The notes beneath the pieces are model-generated. The model did no database searches. It was not told the DNA's origin and saw nothing but the letters and a program-made list of their open reading frames with translations. Shown piece by piece: positions 6,878 to 15,952 of a stretch of DNA of 54,912 nucleotides. The translations under genes and the position numbers were made by a program. Source of the stretch: an uncultured Lachnospiraceae bacterium (GTDB lineage Bacteria; Bacillota; Clostridia; Lachnospirales; Lachnospiraceae); contig CACZFF010000014.1 in assembly GCA_902780385.1 (NCBI GenBank), forward strand, positions 1 through 54,912, in the 5' to 3' direction. Position 1 is the stretch's first letter, and each line of letters begins with the position of its first letter.

Positions 6878-8545
6878 TTATGAATCAAAAATCCCGTCTT
6901 CGGAGATTCCGTTGACCGGAAAGTTCTCCGGAACGTCGTCATACAGGCTGATATCATCCTCGTGATCAGAGAGCCCGTCCATATAGCTGCCCTGATGATC
7001 AGAGGATCCGCCGGAAATGTCCGCGTAGTCTTTCAGATCACCGCCGGTACTGCCATTGTATCCGCCGCTATTGCCCTTATATCCGCCGGGCACGTCCGCA
7101 TAGCCGGCCGGGTCCCCCTGGAGATAACCGCTGTATCCCTGGGGAAGATCCGCATAGGCATTGGCGGAATGCTCCTGATCATAGCGCTGCTTGAAGCGAG
7201 CCGTCCTCTCATCATGAAGAATGAAGATCATCTCGATCATTCCGAACATGGTCAGGGTGGACAGGACCGAACTTCCGCCGTAACTGACGAGCGGGAGTGT
7301 GACACCGGTCAGCGGGATAAACTTGGTCTCGCCGCCGACCGTCAAAAAGGTCTGGAAAATATAGCAGACCGCAGCCCCGTAGGTAAAGAGCTGGAAAAAG
7401 CGGTTGGAGTAGGATCCGGAGAGGATCAGGATCCGGATAAAGCAGTTGATGCACAGAAGGAGCAGACACACTGCAAAGACAAGTCCCATCTCCTCCGTGA
7501 TCGCCGAGAAAATAAAATCCGTTTCGACGTTGGGGATACTGGTCGGAGTGCCCTGTGTAAGGCCGGCGCCCCAGAGGCCGCCGTAGCTGATGGCGAACAG
7601 GGACTGGGTAATCTGGTATCCCATCCCATCGATGACAGAAAAGGGATCCCGCCAGATCCCAACGCGGACTTGCACATGATAGAACAGGAAATAACAGATG
7701 ACTGAACCGACCGCACCCAGTCCGAAACCTCCGAAAATGACAGACCATTTTCCGGTGGCAATGAAAAGAACCATCAGATACACGATAAAGAAAATCAGGG
7801 CGCTGCCCAGATCTGTGGACCGTACGAGGATACCAACATGAATGAGCGACAGGATCGTGGCCAGCACAGCCTTCTCTTTTGTTACGTCCCCGCTCAATAT
7901 ACCTGCCAGCATCAATATGAACAGAATTTTGACGAATTCCGAAGGCTGGAAGGTAAAGCCCAGGATCGTAGACGTGATCTGGGCGCCGTTTGTCTCCCTG
8001 CTTAAGAGGAGCACTGCTGCCAGAGGAGCGATACCGAGCACAGCAAACACGATCCACATATGCCGCAATGAATCAAAAAACCTGCGGAAAAAGGGGATCA
8101 CCAGCATGATCAGAAGGCCTGCCGAAGCCATGACAAACTGCTTGATCGGCTCTCCGGACCCGTACTCAATGTCTTCCATATTCCCGTAGAAGGCAATTCT
8201 TGAAATCGTGACAAAGCCTATTGAGAGCAGCATACAGATGTTGTTAAAGAGCATCATGTTGGCCATCTCGTGTACGATTCTGTACAAGACCATGAAAGAG
8301 AGCATGAACAGGATCTCCATGGCACACAAAATGAGCAGCATCCTCGATGCCGATCCTTCCGCCAGCCAGGCGATGGTCATATTCGCGTTGATCAGGAAAC
8401 CTGCCAGCAATATGCGCTGGATGATCTCTATGGCCCTGCGCATACGTCCGGGCCGTGTCATCAGGCCCAGATAGGACAGAAGCGTAAAGAGCGCCAATAT
8501 GCCTGTATTCACATATTTGGAAAGCGAAACTGCATATGCATTCAT
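6878..8545 (-). CDS. FtsW/RodA/SpoVE-family (SEDS) peptidoglycan glycosyltransferase with unusual C-terminal tail
   Basis: A 555-residue polytopic lipid II polymerase. Conserved SEDS motifs are seen: FQPSEFVKI, RSTDLGSALIFF, IPNVETDFIFSAITEE (the extracellular loop that carries the essential Asp in RodA) and GVTLPLVSYGGSS. About ten membrane helices fill residues 10-440. The last 110 residues are a hydrophilic tail of Gly/Tyr/Asp-rich, weakly repeated segments (YADLPQGY, GYADVPGGY, DYADISGG), which is unusual for the family and predicted to be cytoplasmic and disordered. The class B PBP follows 88 bp downstream. FtsW, RodA and SpoVE cannot be told apart here. Confidence 0.9.
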   Translation of the reverse strand: MNAYAVSLSKYVNTGILALFTLLSYLGLMTRPGRMRRAIEIIQRILLAGFLINANMTIAWLAEGSASRMLLILCAMEILFMLSFMVLYRIVHEMANMMLFNNICMLLSIGFVTISRIAFYGNMEDIEYGSGEPIKQFVMASAGLLIMLVIPFFRRFFDSLRHMWIVFAVLGIAPLAAVLLLSRETNGAQITSTILGFTFQPSEFVKILFILMLAGILSGDVTKEKAVLATILSLIHVGILVRSTDLGSALIFFIVYLMVLFIATGKWSVIFGGFGLGAVGSVICYFLFYHVQVRVGIWRDPFSVIDGMGYQITQSLFAISYGGLWGAGLTQGTPTSIPNVETDFIFSAITEEMGLVFAVCLLLLCINCFIRILILSGSYSNRFFQLFTYGAAVCYIFQTFLTVGGETKFIPLTGVTLPLVSYGGSSVLSTLTMFGMIEMIFILHDERTARFKQRYDQEHSANAYADLPQGYSGYLQGDPAGYADVPGGYKGNSGGYNGSTGGDLKDYADISGGSSDHQGSYMDGLSDHEDDISLYDDVPENFPVNGISEDGIFDS

Positions 8546-8607
8546 AAGATAAGATTCCGATTTTTCGTGCTATTGTGGTTTTGGACCGGACACAATCCGG
8601 TGCCGGC

Positions 8608-11064
8608 TTAGAGGGCACCGGTTTTATAATGGCCGTTTGTAAACTGTTCAAAGGGAGCTGCCGGCGCTTTCTTTTGGGCTGCGCCGCGTTTCTCTCCCTC
8701 ATTTCTGCCTGACCTGTTGTTTTTTCCCGTATTGGGCAGGGCGCTGAAAAACTGCAGGATCCTGCGGGTCTCCCGGGCATCCTCTGTCGTAAACATGCAC
8801 AGATGGACAGGAGCTTTACCGCAGAGGCCTCTCCCGGCAAACTGATGGAGCGAGAGGGGCACTGCATTGTAGATCGTGTTGGAGCAGATCCCGCAGCGGC
8901 AGCGCACGGGAAGCTGCATGCCCCGCCTGTCCTCCAGATACCAGAATCCGTCCTTTTTGCTGCACAGATTCTCTGTCTTGCGGACACAGCCGGCACTTTC
9001 CATCATGGGGATCCTGCCGTAAACAGGCAGGACGATCTTTGCCATGACCTCGTCCGTCCCGTCCGTTCCGTCCGTTCCCGCTCCTGTGAGAATTGTCTGC
9101 GCGGCGCGGACAGCCTCGAGTGTGCCGGACTGGTTGAGTTCCAGGGGGCAGACGATCCTGCCGCAGTCCTTTGCCAGGGCTGCCATGGACCTGCCGTTCC
9201 AGCTGTAAAGAGAGGCATCAGCGATGATCTCTCCCCGGTAATCCATCTGCATGGCCAGGGAAAGCTCCTCCAGGGTCCTGACCATAATTCCCGAATAGCC
9301 TTTTTCGGGCGCGGTCAGAATGTCCTGTCTGATCCTGTCTCTGTTATTGACGCGAAAAACCGGAGGAAGGACACATATATATCGTATTTTTCCGGAAACA
9401 ATCTGCTTCTTTTGTCCCGCCTGCTCCGGTTTTTTCCATTTTACATCAGGTTTTTTACTCTTTTGTGTCTTTTGGATGGATTTTTCATCTTCCGATGTAC
9501 GGGAAAACATACTGTCCGACGCAGGAGGATCAAACTCTCCGTCCACCAGAATGCAGGAGCATTCCGATGCGGCAGCCGCTTCCATCTGTTCCCGGGTCGA
9601 GACAAGGGCCCACAGCTCCCGGCGGAAGGGACTGTCCTTCCGCTCTTCCGCTCCGGATCCGGAAGCTGCAGCATAGCCGGATGCTTTTTGATGCCTCTGC
9701 CGGTCCTCGGACTGCAGGATCTTGTCCTGCAGCAGGGAAAGGACCTCCCGGCGCAGCGCATTGACAGCGCTTACAGGAAGGAAAATATTGTCGTCCATCT
9801 CTATTTCAAGAGAAGAAAAAGTAAAAAGACTGTCCCCGGTCCGGCAGAGTCTGCTTCGGAGTCCTTCTTCTGTCATGGGACTTGCGGACGCGGGCTGCAC
9901 GACGGCGCCTGTGACATCTGCGCAGATATCCCCGGAGAGCAATGCGGTCATGCGTGCCGGTTCGCCTGTGCGGAAGACGGCTTTTCCCGTGACGGCACAG
10001 GAGGGGAGTCTGCCCAGATACTTTTTGCGGATCTCCTCCTCAAGGGCAGCATCGGTACCGGCATAACCCGGTTTTCCTATGGTCACAAGATTCCGGCCGT
10101 TTTTCGCGTGATAATAGCCCGTCCCCAGTTCTGTCCGGATATAGAGGCTTTTCAGCCTGTCAAGGTCTGCCTCTTCCACTGTCCAGGGAGTCGGTCTCCC
10201 TGCCTCTGCCCAGGCATAATAACGGTCAATATATTTTCTGTAGATCGCCGTGACGCCCGCGGCATAGACAGGCTTTTTCATCCTGCCCTCGATCTTGAAG
10301 GAATCAATTCCGGCATCGATCAGTTCGGGAAGGATCTGGAGTACACACATATCCTTCATGGAAAGGGGATAGACCTCTTTTTTGCGGGCATCTGGACCGG
10401 CCGGCTTTCTGTTTTCATCCAGGATCCGGTAGGGAAGTCTGCAGGTTCCTGCGCAGCGCCCCCTGTTGCCGCTCCTTCCTCCCAGAAAACTGGACATCAG
10501 GCATCTGCCGGAATAGGAGTAGCACATTGCTCCATGGATAAAAGCCTCGATCTCGATCGGCCGGTCATATGCGGCCGCATCTTCCGCCCGGAGTATCTCC
10601 ATTTCTCTCAGAGACAGTTCCCTTGCGGGAACGACACGGCTCACGCCCAGGCGGCGCAGATAGCGGACAGCCTCCGATGAAGTCACCGAAATCTGCGTGC
10701 TGGCATGCAGGGGCAGGTCGGGACATGCATCGTGAAGAGCCGAAAGAACACCGATATCCTGAACGATCACACCGTCCAGGCCCGCCTCATACAGCTTTTT
10801 TACAAACCGGACAAGATCCGCGAGCTCATCCTCGCGGGTAAGGACATTGGCGGTCAGATAGATCTTTCTCTTGAGGACATGCGCCTGTGCCAGGGACTCT
10901 ATGATCTCTTCCGCGGAAAAATTATCCGCGTAAGCCCTGGCGCCGAAGCGTTGGCCGCCCAGATAGACCGCATCCGCGCCTGCGCTGAAGGCACCGATCA
11001 GCGCCTCTTTGCTTCCTGCGGGCGCAAGAAGCTCAACTCTATGCGGATATAAATTCTCTGTCAT
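8608..11064 (-). CDS. Peptidase U32 family protein (RlhA/YrrO-like), long form
   Basis: An 818-residue U32 protein. The N-terminal TIM-barrel-like domain shows ELLAPAGSKEALIGAFSAGA, DAVYLGGQRFGARAYADNF and the family signature EAFIHGAMCYSYSGRCLMSS. It is followed by a Cys cluster (CYSYSGRC ... RCAGTC) that probably binds an iron-sulfur cluster, then FKIEGRMKKPVYAAGVTAIY. The C-terminal 400 residues correspond to the extended (DUF3656-like) form. In E. coli the related RlhA hydroxylates 23S rRNA C2501, so an RNA modification role is plausible; true peptidase activity is doubtful. The gene follows zapA by 67 bp and has GGAGTATAATATAA before its ATG. A Lys-rich low-complexity insertion lies near residues 515-545. 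Confidence 0.85.
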   Translation of the reverse strand: MTENLYPHRVELLAPAGSKEALIGAFSAGADAVYLGGQRFGARAYADNFSAEEIIESLAQAHVLKRKIYLTANVLTREDELADLVRFVKKLYEAGLDGVIVQDIGVLSALHDACPDLPLHASTQISVTSSEAVRYLRRLGVSRVVPARELSLREMEILRAEDAAAYDRPIEIEAFIHGAMCYSYSGRCLMSSFLGGRSGNRGRCAGTCRLPYRILDENRKPAGPDARKKEVYPLSMKDMCVLQILPELIDAGIDSFKIEGRMKKPVYAAGVTAIYRKYIDRYYAWAEAGRPTPWTVEEADLDRLKSLYIRTELGTGYYHAKNGRNLVTIGKPGYAGTDAALEEEIRKKYLGRLPSCAVTGKAVFRTGEPARMTALLSGDICADVTGAVVQPASASPMTEEGLRSRLCRTGDSLFTFSSLEIEMDDNIFLPVSAVNALRREVLSLLQDKILQSEDRQRHQKASGYAAASGSGAEERKDSPFRRELWALVSTREQMEAAAASECSCILVDGEFDPPASDSMFSRTSEDEKSIQKTQKSKKPDVKWKKPEQAGQKKQIVSGKIRYICVLPPVFRVNNRDRIRQDILTAPEKGYSGIMVRTLEELSLAMQMDYRGEIIADASLYSWNGRSMAALAKDCGRIVCPLELNQSGTLEAVRAAQTILTGAGTDGTDGTDEVMAKIVLPVYGRIPMMESAGCVRKTENLCSKKDGFWYLEDRRGMQLPVRCRCGICSNTIYNAVPLSLHQFAGRGLCGKAPVHLCMFTTEDARETRRILQFFSALPNTGKNNRSGRNEGEKRGAAQKKAPAAPFEQFTNGHYKTGAL

Positions 11065-11131
11065 TTATATTATACTCCTTCCGACTACGCCGGTAAGCAG
11101 GCATTCGCGACCTTACACGGTCACAGCCCGG

Positions 11132-11470
11132 TCAGGTTGTGACCGAGGAACGGGATGCCGCTTCCAGTTTCATCTGGGTCGCGACAAGTTCGTGCTTGAG
11201 GTCGGACAGATCCTGGCTGCGCTCCTCCAGGAGCTTCTGCAGCTGCCGGATCTCACTGCGGGCCTTGAAATAATCATCCGCCAGATTCAGCTGCAGCAGG
11301 ACATTCCGCATGTCAAAAGGGACATTCCGATAGTCCTCATCGCTGCGGAGCTGTGCAATCTTTCCATTCAGATAGGAGGCGACCTCCTGGAGATACTCTT
11401 CGCTCTCGTTTCCGCTCAGGGTATATGTTTTTCCGCCGATGGTTACTTTGGTAGCATTCTTGGAAGCCAT
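11132..11470 (-). CDS. zapA: Cell division protein ZapA
   Basis: A 112-residue FtsZ-ring stabiliser. The N-terminal domain (KVTIGGKTYTLSGNESEEYL, then QEVASYLNGKIAQL) matches ZapA, and residues 55-105 form the expected dimerising coiled coil (LADDYFKARSEIRQLQKLLE, then ERSQDLSDLKHEL). Length fits the Gram-positive family. It lies between ruvB and the U32 gene; zapA next to U32 is a recurrent clostridial neighbourhood. Confidence 0.9.
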   Translation of the reverse strand: MASKNATKVTIGGKTYTLSGNESEEYLQEVASYLNGKIAQLRSDEDYRNVPFDMRNVLLQLNLADDYFKARSEIRQLQKLLEERSQDLSDLKHELVATQMKLEAASRSSVTT

Positions 11471-11525
11471 ATTCTCATCTCCTGTCTTTTATAATCCGGT
11501 GCTGCAATGTCACAAAAATCACTGT

Positions 11526-11552
11526 TTACAGTCCCTTGGGGACCGGGACAGC
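11526..11552. repeat. Short family B repeat fragment
   Basis: TTACAGTCCCTTGGGGACCG is a variant of the TTACAGTCCCTTCGGAACTG end found at 41161 and 4930. On the minus strand it reads VPVPKGL-stop, matching the VTVPKGL-stop end of the 41161 copy. It sits just downstream of the ruvB stop codon and may act as a hairpin. Confidence 0.5.
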
Positions 11553-11558
11553 AGGTCC

Positions 11559-12569
11559 TCAGAACTTCGGATCTGCCGGGATCACATAGCCCATATGTTC
11601 ATATGCCCGCGCGGTCGCAACGCGCCCGCGGGGTGTACGGTTGATAAATCCATTCTGGAGAAGGTAGGGTTCGATGAGATCCTCCAGTGTGCCCGCATCT
11701 TCCCCGATGGAGGCTGCAAGGGTATCAATGCCTGCCGGGCCTCCCCCGAAAACCTCGATCAGCGTCAGCAGATAGCGGCGGTCCGCACGGTCCAGTCCCA
11801 TCTTGTCCACTTCCATGAGATCCAGTGCAATATTTGCCACCTCTCCGGTGATCAGGCCGTCATAGCGGACCTGGGCAAAATCTCGGACTCTCTTGAGGAT
11901 CCTGTTTGCCAGACGGGGCGTTCCGCGGCTTCTGCGCGCCAGTTCATAGGCGCCCTCCCGCTCGATGGCAACATTCAGTTTCGAAGCGGAATTCTCGATG
12001 ATGGTGCACAGCTCGTCCGGCGTGTAGAATTCCAGCCGGTGGATCTCTCCGAAACGGTCACGCAGGGGCGCTGATAAGAGACCCGCCCTCGTGGTCGCTC
12101 CGACCAGCGTAAACTTCGGGAGGTTGAGCCGGACCGAACGGGCATCGGAGCCTTTTCCGATCAGGATATCAATGGCAAAATCCTCCATGGCAGGATACAG
12201 GACCTCTTCCACCTGCTTGTTGAGACGATGGATCTCATCGACAAACAGGATGTCTCCCTCTCCCAGTCCGTTGAGAACGGAAGCCATCTCACCGGGCTTT
12301 TCGATGGCAGGTCCCGATGTCACGCGCATCTTCACCCCCATTTCATTGGCGATGATGCCCGAGATCGTAGTTTTGCCAAGTCCGGGAGGCCCGTAAAACA
12401 ATATGTGGTCGAGAGATTCTCCGCGCTGCTTTGCCGCCTGGATCGAGATCTGAAGATTCTCCTTGATCCTCTCCTGACCGATATATTCCTTTAAACTCCT
12501 GGGCCGCAGGGAGTTTTCCACCCTGGCGTCCTCAGAGGTAAATCTGGTTTCAATCGTTCTTTTTTCCAT
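11559..12569 (-). CDS. ruvB: Holliday junction DNA helicase RuvB
   Basis: A 336-residue AAA+ motor that drives branch migration at Holliday junctions with RuvA. Walker A is [10 protein letters not shown], Walker B is LFVDEIHRL, sensor 1 lies in [20 protein letters not shown], and the C-terminal winged helix contains [20 protein letters not shown]. Length is as expected. It lies 55 bp downstream of ruvA; AGAGG is five bases before the ATG. No ruvC is present, as usual in Firmicutes, which use RecU or another resolvase. Confidence 0.98.
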   Translation of the reverse strand: MEKRTIETRFTSEDARVENSLRPRSLKEYIGQERIKENLQISIQAAKQRGESLDHILFYGPPGLGKTTISGIIANEMGVKMRVTSGPAIEKPGEMASVLNGLGEGDILFVDEIHRLNKQVEEVLYPAMEDFAIDILIGKGSDARSVRLNLPKFTLVGATTRAGLLSAPLRDRFGEIHRLEFYTPDELCTIIENSASKLNVAIEREGAYELARRSRGTPRLANRILKRVRDFAQVRYDGLITGEVANIALDLMEVDKMGLDRADRRYLLTLIEVFGGGPAGIDTLAASIGEDAGTLEDLIEPYLLQNGFINRTPRGRVATARAYEHMGYVIPADPKF

Positions 12570-12624
12570 GCATGCCTCTCATGCCAGTGCGCTCCTGCGC
12601 AAGGGCAGCATCAACGTCTGTGTT

Positions 12625-13260
12625 TTACAGGTAGCGCAGTGCCTCCTGCAGAATGGCGCCGGTATCATCCTTTTGTGAGCACTTTTTGACCGCGCGGGCC
12701 GCTTCCGCGCGCATATATCCAAGTGCCATCAATGCTTCGATCGCGTCCGAAACCGGGGTGGACTCCTCTGCCGGTCCGGCATCCTGCCCGATCCCGGCAG
12801 AAACAGCCATACCACCGGAAGCAAAACCGGATTCGCCCTGGACAGCATAGGCGGACGAAATCCTGTCCCGCAGATCCAGGATCAAACGCTCTGCTGTCTT
12901 TTTTCCGACTCCGGGGGCGCGGGAAATCATCCGGGCATCTCCCGAGACAATGGCAAAGCGCAGGTCATCCGCGGACATGGCGGAAAGGAGGCTAAGCCCT
13001 CCCTTTGGACCAATGCCGCTCACAGTGATCAGCTGCCTGAACAGAGCCAGATCATCCCGGGATCGGAAGCCGTAGAGGGCAATCTGATCCTCTCTCAGAT
13101 AGGTGTAAGTATAGAGCTTAACGGCATTCCCTGTGCCGACGGCAGAAAGCGCGCCGGATACCTCCGCCGAAATCTTTACTTCATATCCGACACCGCCGAC
13201 ATCGATAATGACCGTGTCCGCGTCCAGATATTCAATAGTTCCCGATAAAAATGCAATCAT
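12625..13260 (-). CDS. ruvA: Holliday junction DNA helicase subunit RuvA
   Basis: A 211-residue protein that binds four-way junctions as tetramers and recruits RuvB. The N-terminal OB fold starts MIAFLSGTIEYLDADTVIID. Two helix-hairpin-helix motifs are visible (TVSGIGPKGGLSLLSAMS and RAPGVGKKTAERLILDLRDR). A flexible Gly/Ala-rich linker (about 135-160) leads to the C-terminal domain III (DAIEALMALGYMRAEAARAV) that contacts RuvB. The start at 13260 has AGGG close by. Confidence 0.97.
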   Translation of the reverse strand: MIAFLSGTIEYLDADTVIIDVGGVGYEVKISAEVSGALSAVGTGNAVKLYTYTYLREDQIALYGFRSRDDLALFRQLITVSGIGPKGGLSLLSAMSADDLRFAIVSGDARMISRAPGVGKKTAERLILDLRDRISSAYAVQGESGFASGGMAVSAGIGQDAGPAEESTPVSDAIEALMALGYMRAEAARAVKKCSQKDDTGAILQEALRYL

Positions 13261-13285
13261 AATCCCTGAAAATAAGTTCTATAGC

Positions 13286-13307
13286 AGAAAAGGCGGCAGT
13301 CCGCCTT
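13286..13307 (-). promoter_or_regulatory. Terminator-like hairpin in the ruvA leader
   Basis: On the minus strand, AAGGCGG-ACTG-CCGCCTT is followed by TTTTC, about 26 bp before the ruvA start codon. It could attenuate ruvAB transcription or be a leftover terminator. Confidence 0.4.
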
Positions 13308-13361
13308 ATAAACACTGACAGAATAGTTTAACCGAAAAAACGCTTTCATGCAACTATTATC

Positions 13362-13400
13362 GGGAGACAAAGAACCATCCCCTGTCTCCACCGTGTCTCC
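13362..13400. repeat. Family A repeat half-unit (GGAGACA stem, AACCATCCCC core)
   Basis: GGAGACA (13363-13369) and TGTCTCC (13383-13389) form a stem around AAGAACCATCCCC, a one-base variant of the AACCGTCCCC core found at three other places. A second TGTCTCC follows at 13394-13400. Confidence 0.7.
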
Positions 13401-13408
13401 ACCAAGGC

Positions 13409-13446
13409 GAAAAAACGCCCCCTTACCGGATTCCGGTAAAGGGGCG
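13409..13446 (-). terminator. Rho-independent terminator of the ilvH-ilvC unit
   Basis: On the minus strand CGCCCCTTTACCGG (13446-13433) pairs with CCGGTAAGGGGGCG (13429-13416) and is followed by TTTTTT. It lies about 33 bp after the ilvC stop codon. Confidence 0.88.
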
Positions 13447-13478
13447 GATATTTCCTGAAACGAGGCTCTGTTCAATCA

Positions 13479-14635
<1,157 letters not shown>

Positions 14636-14639
14636 CTTT

Positions 14640-15206
14640 TTAATCCCTGTCGGGGCCGTCCGAGATACCTGCGCCCAGGCGCATGTCATTGATATAAATG
14701 ATATTCTTGGTGCCGCGTCCCAGACCTGCAACGCCGGTCCTGGCAAGCTCGAGAATCTCGTAGCCGCTGATCAGGCGGATAAAGGCATCAACCTTGCCGG
14801 AGTTGCCGGTGATCTCGATCATCAGGCTCTCGTTGGAGACATCGATGATATTACCGCGGAAAATATTGGCCAGAGCAATGACATTCTCTCTCTGGGAAGC
14901 ATCCGCGCGGACCTTGATCATGGCCAGTTCGCGGTAAACACTCTCCTCAGGTTTCAGTTCATGGATATCGCGGACATCGACCAGCTTGCTCACCTGCTTC
15001 TCGATCTGCTCCATAATATCATCATCACCCGACGTCATGATCGTGATCCTGGTGATATTGGGATCGGCGGTCACGCCTGCGGTGATACTCTCGATATTGT
15101 AGCCGCGTCTCGAAAACAGTCCGGCGATCCGGCTCAGAACACCGGAGTTATTGTCGACCAGAATCTGAAATACTTTGATCTCTTTTTTATTTTCAGATGT
15201 GCTCAT
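14640..15206 (-). CDS. ilvH: Acetolactate synthase small (regulatory) subunit, IlvH-type
   Basis: About 188 residues. The N-terminal ACT domain is clear: FQILVDNNSGVLSRIAGLFS, RRGYNIESITAGVTADPNIT, and the second half resembles the C-terminal domain of IlvH (KVDAFIRLISGYEILELART, then GVAGLGRG). It should bind valine and activate or inhibit the IlvB catalytic subunit. I chose the ATG at 15206 (MSTSENKKE), since a strong promoter lies at 15276-15304 and the longer reading frame begins inside it. ilvC follows 132 bp downstream. This is one of two small subunits in the window; the other, at 15429-15914, is 161 residues and adjoins ilvB. Confidence 0.9.
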   Translation of the reverse strand: MSTSENKKEIKVFQILVDNNSGVLSRIAGLFSRRGYNIESITAGVTADPNITRITIMTSGDDDIMEQIEKQVSKLVDVRDIHELKPEESVYRELAMIKVRADASQRENVIALANIFRGNIIDVSNESLMIEITGNSGKVDAFIRLISGYEILELARTGVAGLGRGTKNIIYINDMRLGAGISDGPDRD

Positions 15207-15275
15207 TGTTCCTGTTGATTCCTTCCAACTATTCATAACAAGGTATGCCGGATCAAAAATCATGGCATACACGCC

Positions 15276-15304
15276 ATTATAGCGCTGTGTCGTGTTAAAG
15301 TCAA
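15276..15304 (-). promoter_or_regulatory. Sigma-A-type promoter of ilvH-ilvC
   Basis: TTGACT (15304-15299), a 17-bp spacer and a perfect TATAAT (15281-15276) on the minus strand. Transcription would start near 15269, giving a 5' leader of about 60 nt before ilvH. It separates ilvH-ilvC from the upstream ilvB-ilvN unit. Confidence 0.8.
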
Positions 15305-15428
15305 TGTGTACAATTATACATTTTCTATCGAAAAACCCTCAAACAGGCCTCGAATAACCTTCAAATAACATTCAAATATGCCGCTTCGCAGGTCACTGTC
15401 ACTCTCTAACAGGGCGTGACCGGTAAGA

Positions 15429-15914
15429 TCATCCCGGCTCATTGCATTTGGTCATGGCAAGTACACCTGTGCGGGTGATCTCGACGATGCTGACCGATTT
15501 GAGGGTGTCCATGAAGACGGCAACACGCTCGGGGGTATCACACATCTCGATCATCATCTGGCTGCGCGACATATCCACGATGCGGGCTCCCAGGATCTGG
15601 CAGTTGTCCATGATATCCCTGCGGTTTCCGCGGTTGTATTTGATCTTGACAAGCAGGAGCTCGCGGTTGATACTCTCCGACTCGTCAAAGGTCTTGACCT
15701 TGATGACATCCAGTTTTTTATTGAGCTGTTTTTCAATCTGCTCGAGGGTCCGCTCGTCGCCGGAGCTGACGATGACCATGCTGGACACTTTCCTGTCGTC
15801 TGTCTCACCGACTGTGATCGAGTCGATGTTGAAGCAGCGCCGCCAGAAAAGGCCCGCAGTCTTACAGAGGACACCGGCCCGGTTCTCGACCAGAATGGAA
15901 TATATTCTCTTCAT
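15429..15914 (-). CDS. ilvN: Acetolactate synthase small (regulatory) subunit, second paralogue
   Basis: A 161-residue ACT-domain protein: RIYSILVENRAGVLCKTAGL, RRCFNIDSITVGETDDRKVS, with a second domain ending SIVEITRTGVLAMTKCN. It follows ilvB by only 38 bp and has GGAGG seven bases before its ATG, so it is the natural partner of the catalytic subunit. It shares fold and motif order with IlvH downstream but is clearly diverged (for example FWRRCFNID against FSRRGYNIE), which argues against recent duplication. A 155-bp gap with a promoter separates it from ilvH. Confidence 0.9.
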   Translation of the reverse strand: MKRIYSILVENRAGVLCKTAGLFWRRCFNIDSITVGETDDRKVSSMVIVSSGDERTLEQIEKQLNKKLDVIKVKTFDESESINRELLLVKIKYNRGNRRDIMDNCQILGARIVDMSRSQMMIEMCDTPERVAVFMDTLKSVSIVEITRTGVLAMTKCNEPG

Positions 15915-15952
15915 AACAGTAAACCTCCAACTGCGCCTTCCTGCATGACCGC

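Noticed and set aside
8803-10680. Long plus-strand reading frame (625 codons) opposite the U32 gene
   Set aside because: It is fully antisense to a gene with clear family motifs, has no RBS, and its protein is Cys/His-rich without domains. High GC third positions of the real gene explain it.
13257-13475. 72-codon frame between ruvA and ilvC
   Set aside because: It runs through the ilvC terminator and a family A repeat and has no RBS.
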